A stretch of 64,000 bases of DNA from Sciurus carolinensis (taxonomy: Eukaryota > Chordata > Mammalia > Rodentia > Sciuridae): NCBI RefSeq assembly GCF_902686445.1, contig NC_062220.1:90582143-90646142 (forward strand), in the 5' to 3' direction. The notes beneath the pieces were generated by a model, which was given only the letters and a program-made list of their open reading frames with translations, was not told the DNA's origin and made no database searches. Below are positions 36,191 to 46,135 of this stretch, one piece after another. The position numbers were made by a program, and so were the translations under genes. How positions within the stretch are numbered: position 1 is the stretch's first letter; every line of letters starts with the position of its first letter.

Positions 36191-36564
36191 GATCAACTCA
36201 TCAAAGAGTCATTCACTAAATGGTCAATTTGCTAAATAACCACCTCACCAAAGGATTGAGGATGTTTTACAAGTTTGAATTTTTCCTTGACATCACTGCA
36301 GCCATCTGGCCAAACTGCGGTTGGTCCATCTGCATCTTGTGTGGCCGACTGACCCCCAGCATGTGTTTCAGACACTCCCCCGGCCTCACCTCTGACCCCA
36401 ACCTTACATCCACATCTCCCTCTGGTGGCAAAACTTCCTTTCAGCTACTGTAGATCTGGTTTAAGCCACTTGTCTGATGGTTTTTTTGAACAAAAGATCA
36501 ATGGATCTTTCTACAAAGTAATCTCGCTTAAGTCAACTTATAAGGAATTGACCTGAAACTCATT

Positions 36565-36680
36565 ATATATCCTCCTCATTTTATGGCCAAGGAATCTAAG
36601 TCACAAATGTCATACCACAGGTCACACAGGTGGGTCTGATGCTAGAGGCCAAGTTTTCAACTATTGAATTTACAGCTTCC
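36565..36680 (-). mobile_element. MIR fragment, second half
   Basis: CCTCATTTTATGGCCAAGGA, ACCACAGGTCACACAGGTGG and a following GATGCTAGAGGCCAAG segment fit the other half of a reversed MIR. Confidence 0.5.
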
Positions 36681-36771
36681 CTTCAAAGCTCAAATTTTAG
36701 ATTTCAGGTTTCCATTTCTAAATGCCTTTGGATCTACAAAGAAATGATTAACTCCCCCAGGTTTTCCTCAT

Positions 36772-37618
36772 TCTTTTTTTTTTTTTTTTGGTACAACCGT
36801 TCACTTCTATGGTTGTACACAATGTAGATTCACACCATTCATGTAATCATACATGTACAGAGGGTAATACTGTCTGTTTCACTCTACTATCTGTCTGTCC
36901 CCCACCCACTCTCACCCCATTTTCCTCTACACCATCCAAAGTTCCTTCATTCTTCTCTTTTCCCTCACCATCCTGCCTTGTTATATATCATCAGTCATCA
37001 GAGAAAACATTTGGCCTTTGGTTTATTGGGATTGGCCTATTTCACTTAGCATGATATTTTCCAATTTCATCCATTTATTTGCAAATGCCATAATTTTATT
37101 CTTCTTTATGGATGAGTAATATTCAATTGTGTATATATACTATAGTTTCTTTATCCATTAATCTATTGAAGGGCATCTTGGTTGGTTCCACAATCTAACT
37201 ATTGTGAATTGAGCTGCTATTAACATTGATGTGGCTGCATTACTGTAGTATGCTGATTTTAAGTCCTTTGGGTATAAACTGAGGAGTGGGATAGCTGAAT
37301 CAAATGGTGGGTCCATTCCAAGCTTTCTGAGGAATCCCCATACTGCTTTCCAGAGTGGCTGCACCAATTTGCAACTCTACCAGCAATGTATGAGAGTGCC
37401 TTTTTCCCCACATCCATGTCAACACTTATTATTGCTTGTGTTCTTGATAATAGCCATTCTAATTGGACTTAGATGAAATCTTAGGGTGGTTTTAAATTGC
37501 ATTTCTGTAATTACTAGGGATGATGAGCACTTTTTCATATATTTGTTGATCACCTGAATATCTTCTGTGAAGTTTCTGCCCAGTTCCTTAATCCATTTAT
37601 TGACTGGGTTCTTTGTAT
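36772..37618 (-). mobile_element. L1 3' end, 5'-truncated, minus orientation
   Basis: A T-run is followed by the reversed L1 tail, then TTATCCATTAATCTATTGAA, TTTAAGTCCTTTGGGTATAA, GAGGAATCCCCATACTGCTT and further L1 3' sequence. TCATTCTT flanks both ends (about 36768 and 37620). Confidence 0.92.
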
Positions 37619-38698
37619 TTCATTCTTAATTCTGAAATGGGATGAACTGGCAGGAAGAACTGAGAAGAAGGGATGTTTACCCTGCCCAGGGCCCAAACAG
37701 GATAGGTTCAAGTAGAAGACATGATTATCTCCTTCTACCACCACCAGTGGTCCAAAGAGAAGGTCTTCTTTAGAAGTCCCATGAAATAATCCATACAGTG
37801 GCCTTTCCCTGTTTCAGGATGTCAGAGATGGACTCAGGGATCTCAAGCCTAAGGTCAAATTAGTTCTCTGCAGAAAAATAACCCTTGTTCCCTAAGTGAG
37901 CCTTCGCACTCCAAATGCACCCTATTTCAGGCCTTCCAGCTTGCTCGGAACTGGAGTTCTACCCACAGCTGCAGCATGACCAGGATGTCTTCCCAAAGTC
38001 AGCAGAAATGGTCCAATCTGCTGGATGCCAGTCAGCAGCCCATGCAGCCTGTCTACTGGGCCAGAGCCTGGGAGGGGAAGGGAGGAAGTTGCCTTGATGG
38101 AGGCTGGAGCTTAAAGGATCCTACAACTGGCAAGAGGAGAACAGAGTTCCAGACCTCTCTAACCAAGATCCTTCAGCCCTCACCTGGAAAATACCTTAGG
38201 CAGCCCACAAGGAGGGATGCCTTGGAAAAGACTCATGCTTATTTGATGATGTTCCCTGAACAGAAGCCATTAGGCAATTTCCCATGGGTGGTGCATGGAG
38301 TAATGGCTGATGTGAGCTGTTACTCAATAAACAGGGGCAAACAAAAGAGCCTTTATGGGCAGTTATAAATCATTTTAATTAGGCTGCTGTAACAAAGTCC
38401 CCAACCACCATTAGCCTTTCTTATTATTGCTCTGAATTGATTTCTTTTCCCACCTCTCATTTCATACTTAATTTTTAAGGGAAATGGGAGGCTAGTGCTT
38501 TGGAAAATAAACACAGCTGTGGAATCAAGCCAACCTTGTTGGAGAGCCAAGTTCCTGTGTCTTTCAGGATCTCCACATGCCCGACATCTTCAAAATAAAT
38601 TCCTGTCCCCTCTGCCCTCTCAGAGTCTTTGTGGAATTTATGACTATTTTTTGTGTCTGGCTTGTTAGTGTTTATTGCTTTCTCTTACTGACTAAGTC

Positions 38699-39026
38699 AA
38701 GGGTTAGAAAACCAGGACCCAGGGGCTAAACCTGGCCCTACTGCCTAGTTTTATATGATCCACAAACTAAGAATGGCTTTTATATTTTTAAAGGGTTGGG
38801 GGGAAAGATGGATATTTTGTGATGTGCACATTGGATAGAATTCAAAATTTAATATCCATAAATAAAGTTTTATTGGAATACAGCTTCAATCATTTGCTTA
38901 GGTATCATCTTTAATTTCTTTCATGCTAAATGGCAGTGTTAAGTAATTGCAACGAGATTATATGGCCCACAAAGCTGAAAATGTTTACTATCTGTCCTTT
39001 GCAGCCAAAAGGTGCCAACCCCTGGA
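38699..39026 (+). mobile_element. hAT-type MER element, nearly full length
   Basis: GGGGCTAAACCTGGCCCTAC, CTAAGAATGGCTTTTATATT, ATAAATAAAGTTTTATTGGA, TATGGCCCACAAAGCTGAAA and GTGCCAACCCCTGG cover the element from end to end. Confidence 0.82.
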
Positions 39027-39129
39027 ATAGATAGATTATGAGTTTTGTACGGACAGCAGACAAGTCTCCTATTTCTCCTAATCCCCACTTTCCCTGCCAT
39101 CACCAAACCATGCCAAAGGGAAGGGTGTG

Positions 39130-39360
39130 CTGGTTACATAACAGAGAATAGGGACTCACACAAAATTAAGTTTCACCTGGGATCTCTACTTAAAGGTTGC
39201 CTGACCTCAGGCAAGCAATTTAACCTCAATTTTTCCATCGGCAAGGTGGGAATAAATATCTTGACAAAGTTGTTAGGATTTTTAAATGTTTTAATCTTAG
39301 GGAAAATCTTAAGAACAGCATCTGGCACATTAGGCATTGAATAAATGGTAGGACCATTAT
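39130..39360 (+). mobile_element. MIR SINE
   Basis: GACCTCAGGCAAGCAATTTA, ACCTCAATTTTTCCATCGGC, AAGGTGGGAATAAATATC and GGCATTGAATAAATGGTAGG, in MIR order. Confidence 0.8.
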
Positions 39361-40214
39361 GATTACCGTTTTGAGGAAAGGAAAGACATGTTTAGCCCAT
39401 TCTGTCAAAAGAAATAAGGAGGGAAGAAATGCATCTTGCCTCTTTCACGGCCCCTCCTTTGGAGAGGCCATTTATCTAGGAGGAGGAGCCAAGCTTGTAA
39501 AGCTCCACTGGGCCACTCATTTCCCATCTGTGTGTTTTCCACAAGATACCTGCATTTTCTGTCCCTGCTGGGGTGAGTGGAAGAGCCCCGCCTATGCCTG
39601 GTTCTTCCAGAATGTGGTTGCAAAGCTCAGCTCAGGTCAGATGCAGGAAGAAGCCCAAGCGCTCAGCAGAACAAGTCCATGTTCCCAGGCCAGCTCCAGT
39701 TGCCGTGGAACTGATACCTTCATCATCGGTTTTCTAATTTTCCTGTTTCTCAGTTGGTTCAAATCTCAGGAGGGAAAGAGAGGGATGTTTGTGTTGCTCT
39801 CTAAAACTTCAACAGGGGCACCGTAAATTCTTCTTAAATTAACATTTTTTTTTTCTGGATGATGATGCATTTGAATACAAAGCAAATTAAAATGTCTCCA
39901 GAACCAGGCTGCTGGGGACTGGAGTAGCTAGAGCAATGGCCTTCCCTGTCACTTAAGAGTGGTCATGAAGGTTAACTAAGGAAACTAATGCAAAGTTCTT
40001 GGAGTGTGTTATGAGCTATTTTCATCATTATATGTATTAAAATACTGTTTTATGATTATACATGGTATATGTTACTATTTTTAAAAGTTGGAAAATGCCA
40101 TGTTAATTGCTTTGCACCTATTTCTCATTTCCCCAGGTCCTTTAGCATAATAGTTATAGCTAGAGGAAATCACCTGGCCCTGCAAGGCAGGTGAGAAAAT
40201 AAATATGTAAAGAG

Positions 40215-40570
40215 CATATGGATGGAGTTGGAGAATATCATGATAAGTGAAGTAAGCCAATCCTAAAAAACCAAAGGCCAAATGTTTTCTCTGATATGTG
40301 GCTGCTGATTCACAATGGGTGGGGGCAGGAGAAGAATGGAGGCACTTTAGATTGGGCAGAGGGGAGTGAGAGGAGGAGAGGGGGTACAGGGTTGGGAAAC
40401 ATGGTGGAATGAGACGGACATCATTACCCTATGTACATGTGTGCTTGCAGGAATGGTGTGACTCTGCATGGTGTACAACCAGAGAAAGGAAAAGTTGTGC
40501 TCCATTTGTGTACAATGAGTCAAAATGCATTCTGCTGTCATGTAGAACTAGTTAGAACAAATTTAAAAAA
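40215..40570 (+). mobile_element. L1 3' end fragment
   Basis: TATGGATGGAGTTGGAGAAT, AGTAAGCCAATCCTAAAAAA, TCTCTGATATGTGGCTGCTG and the L1 tail CATTCTGCTGTCATGTAGAA. Confidence 0.9.
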
Positions 40571-40866
40571 CAGCATCCGGCATTAGTCAATAAATGCTCT
40601 TTGTTGTTATTTTCCTTGTAGTTTTTGCTACATGATTATTATTGAAGGTTTACAAGAGGCCTGTGCTGTGAACAGGTATTACGCACATTTAACAGAGACA
40701 ATGAAAGATTAACTAGATGAACTTAAAAGATGGGAAGAAAATGAAGGAAAGGAAAACAACAAAATAGAGTCAAGTTTTGCTAGGGTGTAAAGGAACTCTG
40801 AGTATTCTAAGCATAGACCTTGAAGGAATAGTGAGAGATAAGGCTCTAAAGGCCAGGACACATCCC

Positions 40867-41138
40867 CTAAAAATGGATTTTTAAAGGGTTGGAGGAAAAG
40901 ATGGATATTTTGTGATATGCACATTGGATAGAATTCAAATTTTAATATCCATAAAGTTTTATTGGAATACAGCTTCAATCATTTGCTTAGGTATCATCTC
41001 TAGTTTCTTTCATGCTAAATGGCAGTGTTAAGTAATTGCAACGAGACCATATGGCCCACAAAGCTGAAAATGTTTACTATCTGTCCTTTGCAGCCAAAAG
41101 GTGCCAACCCCTGGAATAGATAGATTATGAGTTTTGTA
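40867..41138 (+). repeat. local duplicate of 38767-39049
   Basis: Direct copy, roughly 95% identical by eye. It starts inside the hAT element and continues beyond that element's end through AATAGATAGATTATGAG. Confidence 0.9.
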
Positions 41139-41237
41139 TGAGTTTGTATTTCAGAAAAGATAATTCTAATAGCTGTGTGGAAAATAAGAAGAGGGGAAAA
41201 ATCTATGGCAATGGTCTATGGCAGAACTAATGACTCT

Positions 41238-41382
41238 TTTTTTAATACATAGAGTTTTTTAGTTGTAGAGGGACATAATACCTTTATTTTATTTATTTAT
41301 TTTCATGTGGTGCTGAGGATCAAACCCACTGCCTCACATGTGCTAGGCAAGTGCTCTACCACTGAGTCACAACCCCAGCCCC
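41238..41382 (-). mobile_element. ID-type SINE with clear target-site duplication
   Basis: Reversed ID unit: GTGGTGCTGAGGATCAAACC, CTAGGCAAGTGCTCTACCAC, TGAGTCACAACCCCAGCCC. It is flanked by AGAACTAATGACTCTT and AGAACTAATGATTCTT. Confidence 0.93.
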
Positions 41383-42024
41383 AGAACTAATGATTCTTAG
41401 TAACAGAAAGAGAGTCAAGATATTTTGGAGGGAGACTCAGTATTTAAAAACTGAATTTTGTGCTGAAATGACAGATCTGGTTGACTAAGCAGTAACAGAA
41501 ACTCCAACCAATTTGAGGATTACAGAGGTGTACAGAGATGGGGAGATGTGGGTACCAGTTATATCCTTGATGACTATGGAGGCCTGCAAGATGTATAAAT
41601 GGATTTTTCTAGCAGGAAGGATTTCAAAGATTGTAAGGTAGCTTTAGTGACACAGAATTAGCAGTCATCTATACTAGATATGTTGATTAAAGTCATTGGA
41701 ATTGCAATCACCTAGGGAGAGAAAACGGATGGAGAAATGGTGACAAAAAAATATGGGGAAGGGCAAAGAAATATGAATAAAGTGGAACTAAAGGAAACCA
41801 AAGGGAAGTTTCAGCAAGATAAATCGAAAGAGACCCAGAAGAATGAAGAGTCAGTCACACAAGAGAACATTTTCAAAACAGGGAGTCTAGTAATACTCTA
41901 ATTCCTAATTGGCAAAGCTGATACAACTCGCTGTCTATGCACTACACTAAATACCTTAATTATTTGCAATAAAAATTTCCATTAAGTGGTGGTTTGTGGG
42001 GGCAGAGGTAGCTGAGGAGAGGAT

Positions 42025-42107
42025 GAAATTTCAATCACAAGTCCCTTTACAATAGTTCAAGGTCAGGGTCCAAAATTTCAATCACAAGTCAAGGTCAGGG
42101 TCCAAAA
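42025..42107 (+). repeat. short tandem duplication
   Basis: AATTTCAATCACAAGTC followed by AAGGTCAGGGTCCAA occurs twice within 80 bp; the first copy carries an extra CCTTTACAATAGTTC between the two parts. Confidence 0.9.
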
Positions 42108-42404
42108 GACGTCTTCTGTGTACACTAAGCAATGATCCAACAAGACTGTGGGTGTGAGGGGAGGAGTAAAGGTCAGGGAGGATAAGAGTGTGGATTCTGG
42201 ATTAGGGAAGAGCTGGCCTCATCCATTCATTCATTCACCAAATATCAAGAGGGCACCTACTATGTACCAAGCACTGTTCTAGAATCTATAGAATGCAGCA
42301 ATGAAGAAAAAGGCTCTGATCTCATGACCTCATATGTTTGTTGGGTGTTGGGGACAAATAACAGACAAGTAAAGGAATCAAAATATGATGTCAAGAACTG
42401 ACTG

Positions 42405-42585
42405 AGTGGCTTGGGAGGCTGAGGCAGGAGGATCATGAGTTCAAAGCCAGCCTCAGCAATGGCGAGATGCTAAGTAACTCAGTGAGACCCTATCTTGAAA
42501 TAAAATACAAAACAAAGCTGGGGATGTGGCTCAGTGGCTGAGTGCCCCTGGGTTCAATCCCCAGTACCAAAAAAAAAAAAAAGGT
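42405..42585 (+). mobile_element. B1-ID composite SINE, 5'-truncated
   Basis: GGCTTGGGAGGCTGAGGCAG, then AGCTGGGGATGTGGCTCAGT and CCCCAGTACC with an A tail. The first part of the B1 moiety is absent. Confidence 0.92.
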
Positions 42586-42899
42586 TAAATAACCTGGCCA
42601 AGTCCACCAAGAGGAGGCCAAGACTTAATTGAATCTGGGTCTGTTTGACGACAAAGCTGTCTGGCTACTCAGGTACAGTCTGGCACTTGCAAGCTGCAGA
42701 CTCTGAATTTTCTGCCCTTCCCAAATCAAGGGCACCTCTCTGTTTGGAAACCTCTGAGCTAGGGCCCCATCTCCTCTTGAAGCCTTCTCTCCTCTTCACT
42801 GTATCTCACAACCTGCTGTCTCAACAAAGCTAAAGTCTCTCTCTTTGCAGGTGGTTTTGGAGCCTTTTATCTGCCACACCATGCCTGATATTTTTCTAT

Positions 42900-43040
42900 A
42901 TTTCACTGGAATTATTTTTGAGGATGTCTATATTCTCTCTGTCATCATAGGTTTCCCAAGGCTTCTTCATTCTAAATCCCCAATGCCTACCATAGCACTT
43001 GACACATAATTGACACATAGTTGTTAATCAATATTTGTTG
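42900..43040 (+). mobile_element. L2 3'-end fragment (tentative)
   Basis: CTAAATCCCCAATGCCTACC, ATAGCACTTGACACATAATT and CAATATTTGTTG match the order of the L2 3' end. Confidence 0.55.
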
Positions 43041-43137
43041 TATCAAATATAAGACATCATCAACTAGATGCACATTATGGTGGTCAGCTTGTCCCTGGCC
43101 TGGAACATTTTTCTTCCTGATTTCTGTTGTTTATTTA

Positions 43138-43290
43138 TTTTTTTTATATTTGTTCTTATTAGTTATCCATGACAGCAGAATGTATTTTGACATGTTATAC
43201 ATATATAGAGTACAACTTCCCATTCTTCTGGTTGTACATGATGTAGAATTACATTGGTTGTGTATCCATATAAGCACATAGGAAAGTAAT
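43138..43290 (-). mobile_element. L1 3' tail fragment
   Basis: Reversed L1 tail: TTGTTCTTATTAGTTATCCA, GACAGCAGAATGTATTTTG, GTTGTACATGATGTAGAATT. Confidence 0.82.
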
Positions 43291-43833
43291 AGCCTGGAAC
43301 ATTTTTAATTTTGAAACTGAAAGTCTTGCATTCCAGGAAATTCTCAGTTCCAGGCAAACTAAAATGGTTGGTGACCCTGATGCGTTTACTTATGGACACA
43401 AAGATATATAGACCCGTGTGTGAACTATACATACAGCAAGAGGCCTCAGGCACACCTGCAGCCTGGCCCTCTTGGGGCTGGTACATTTGAGAAGTTGACT
43501 TTTCATCCATCCAACTGGCAGTGAGCTCTCAGGACTGTGCTGGTGTTGTTAATAGTAATTTTTACCTGGTGGGCAGGTGGGCACTGGCTGGAGTCTCCAG
43601 GGCAGTTGGGAGGGCCAGAGAGGTATAAATCTTCCCAGAGAGAAAGGCCCAGGGGAGCTGATTCCGGTGGGATCCTGCTGACATCCCCAGCCCGGTGATG
43701 CGGGATCAGCAGGAGCGGATGGTCAGGGGAGCCCAGTCCTGGGAGCTGCTGACCGGGGGAAGCTGCTGGCCAACTTCCATTCATCACATCAAGAACACCC
43801 ATGAGAGCCACTCTCCAGAGCACTCCTACTCAC

Positions 43834-44061
43834 CATTCTGCTGCTTTTCTCCCGACTTCTCGGCTTTGGGATTCTTCCCGCGAGGGTTGTCACTTTTGTT
43901 GGTGCGAGTTCCATTGACTTGATTCTTCGTGTCTCCAGATGTCTTTTTCTCGGCCTTGCTGGACGTATCTTCTTCCGCCTGCCTTTTGGCTTCCATTTCC
44001 TTTTGCTTCTCCTCTGCAGCCAGGCGAGCCTTTTCCTCGGCTTCCTTCTTGGCCTTCTCCT
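43834..44061 (-). CDS. PDE1C: PDE1C exon: Lys/Glu/Ala-rich C-terminal tail (charged helix)
   Basis: This 228-nt exon has phase 1 at both ends, so it could be skipped without changing frame. It starts by completing a Glu codon and reads E-E-K-A-K-K-E-A-E-E-K-A-R, then E-K-Q-K-E-M-E-A-K, a highly charged stretch expected to form a single alpha helix or coiled coil. It ends in a polar Asn/Lys/Gly-rich segment (QVNGTRTNKSDNPRGKN) and EKQQN plus one base. In PDE1C this follows the catalytic region and is shared by most splice forms; its function is not well defined. The acceptor is gatgcag and the donor is gtgagt. Two similarly oriented L1 tail fragments lie within about 0.6 kb on either side. Plus-strand open frames across the exon (Leu/Phe-rich) are antisense shadows of the Lys/Glu codons. 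Confidence 0.95.
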
Positions 44062-44369
44062 CTGCATCCACAGCAAGTTAGGAAAAGCGAAGAAAAGGGG
44101 AAAAGAAGTCACACCTTTAGGAGAATTGCTACTTTCGGGAACAACAGAGACAATGAATCCCCATTGGGAATTAATATGCTGAAATAATCTAAGGTGTTTA
44201 CTGAGCGTGTTGAGTGTACTTCTAGTTCATTCAAGTCATATTGGCATGTGTATTTAGGAAGCCAATAGAACAGGTTCATGGTCACGTCATTTCTGAAAAT
44301 AGAGGAGAGGGCTGAGAGAAAATAATAAGGATGGCAATGATTAATGAACCAGCATTCTACTGGACATTA

Positions 44370-44770
44370 TTATTATTAATAACATTTACTGAGGGTGTTC
44401 TTTATGCTGGGTATTATGCAAAATGCTTTTCAGGGATTCTTTTCATTCTTTTTTATTTGATTGCTATCTGACAACCTGAGTGTATTCTTTTTTTTTTCTT
44501 TTTTTCTTTTTTTTTGATTCATTGTACACAAGTGGGGTACAACTTTTCATTCTCTGGTTTTACACAAAGTAGAGTCACACCATTTGGGTAACCATACATG
44601 TAAACAGGGTAATGGTATTTGTCTCATTCCTACCCCTGGCCCCCCTTTTTTAATTCTTATAACAACTTTTCAGCAACTACTATTATTCTGAACCTATTTT
44701 ATAGATATGGAAATTGAAGCTCAGAGAGAAGCTAAAACTTCCATTTGGCCACAGTTAAAAAAAAAATCAG
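44370..44770 (-). mobile_element. MIR split by an L1 tail
   Basis: MIR-like segments at 44370-44455 (ACATTTACTGAGGGTGTTCT) and 44655-44770 (ACTATTATTCTGAACCTATT, GAAATTGAAGCTCAGAGAGA) flank a reversed L1 tail at about 44487-44650 (GATTCATTGTACACAAGTGG). Confidence 0.65.
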
Positions 44771-45529
44771 CATTTTATGTAGGTTTGCTTAGGACCTAGA
44801 CAAAAGCAATTAATCACAAAACAAAAAGTCAGGGAAAAACCGACACCAGAACAATACATGTCAGGCCACCGTTTGTTAATAAGTAAGAAGAGGATAGTTA
44901 CGCCCAAACAAACATGGTCCTCCACTGTCCTCAGGATGAGAGGTGGTTGTTAGTTTAGCCAGGTACTGGGTCTATGTCCCTCCTTTTAAGGAAAGTATGC
45001 CAGCATTATTTCAAATTCAGGTGATTATGAAAGGGCTTGGCTCTGTGCTTAATGTAAAGTACAACATAACTGCAGAGGTCAAATATTTATGAGAAGGTTG
45101 ATTCATTCACTCAATGAATATTTATTGAGCAGCTGTAGTGTCAAGTACTACTTGAGGTACTGGGAATGGCAAGCAAGATGGAATCTTGGAGAAGACCATA
45201 AATAAAAAAACAAATGACTAAAATAATTTCAAATGGTGCAAAGCACTTTGCAAAAAAACAAAGCAGAGTGAAGTGATGGAACACCGTGGGCATTAGGAAT
45301 CTTCAAAGGACACTGAATTGGTCGCTATGGCCACAGCAGATTTGGCAAAGGGTCACTAAGAGATGACCACGGACGAGCAGGGTTCAGCCCATGCAGGGGC
45401 TGGGAGGTGATCCAGTGAAGTTTTGTGAAAGAGAATAACATTTGTGGAAAGCCCCCAGCAGAGCCCAATCCTCCTTGAGGTCTAGAGACTCCCTCCACGT
45501 ATGTTCAGCTTAATCAAAAGGTCTTCTAA

Positions 45530-45632
45530 GGCTGGGGAGATGGCTCAGTTGGTAAAGTGCTTGCCTTGCAAGCACAAGGCCATGGGTTCGATTCCCAGCA
45601 CCACAAGAAAAAAAAAAAAAAAAAAAAAAAAA
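45530..45632 (+). mobile_element. ID-type SINE, young-looking
   Basis: GGCTGGGGAGATGGCTCAGT, AAAGTGCTTGCCTTGCAAGC, GGTTCGATTCCCAGCACC and an almost pure 28-bp A tail. Flanked by AAAAGGTCTTCTA and AAAAGGCCTTCTA. Confidence 0.95.
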
Positions 45633-45960
45633 GGCCTTCTAGACTGTGCATCAACCTCCACTGTGAAAAGCCTGGCTACATTCTTCTCTAGATGTGTTAA
45701 CGATGCCCATACCTCATTATCAGGGGTCCTCTTTATTTCCCTGTGTTAGTCTTGGTCTTGAAAAAAAAAATTGGACTTCATCCATGGTGTGTTTGTTTTT
45801 AGTTAAGCAAACACAAGAGTGGTTATGCATCTGATCATGTTGCCTTTTGTTTTAGCTGCTAAAGTGCTCAAAGTCCAAATTTTACTTTTCTTGCTATTAT
45901 ATTTGCTCACCCCAAATGTTTTTCTTAACATAATATAACATTTTCATTCATTGTTTTATT

Positions 45961-46018
45961 GATCCATCAACCCATCTATCCATTCACCCACCTACCCACC
46001 CATCCATTCATCTGTCCA
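45961..46018. repeat. (ATCC)n-type simple repeat
   Basis: Degenerate ATCC/ACCC tetranucleotide units. Confidence 0.85.
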
Positions 46019-46024
46019 AACCAA

Positions 46025-46135
46025 AGTCCTAGCCTCACCCCAGACAAATTAAACCAGATTCTGAAGAGACAGGCACAAAAATACGGTATTTAAAATGCTT
46101 TTTAGGTGATTCTAATGGGCAGTAAGGGTGGAGAA
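46025..46135 (+). mobile_element. hAT-type MER fragment (tentative)
   Basis: AACCAGATTCTGAAGAGACA, TATTTAAAATGCTTTTTAGG and TGATTCTAATGGGCAG resemble the 3' half of a short hAT element. Confidence 0.45.

Larger units (their letters stand above)
34148..43833 (-). other. PDE1C: PDE1C intron, 9.69 kb
   Basis: It is repeat-dense: ID SINE 34.73 kb, hAT fragment 35.12 kb, L1 3' ends at 35.38 (plus), 36.77-37.62 (minus), 40.21 (plus) and 43.14 kb (minus), a full-length hAT element at 38.70 kb with a partial copy at 40.87 kb, MIR at 39.1 kb, ID at 41.24 kb and B1-ID at 42.41 kb. Between 37.63 and 38.69 kb no family was recognised. Confidence 0.85.

Noticed and set aside
37158..37367. Minus-strand open frame similar to the one at 26 kb
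   Set aside because: Same L1 3' region in reverse orientation.
43919..44182. Leu/Phe-rich plus-strand frames resembling a membrane protein
   Set aside because: Antisense of Lys/Glu codons of a PDE1C exon with proven splice sites and family match.
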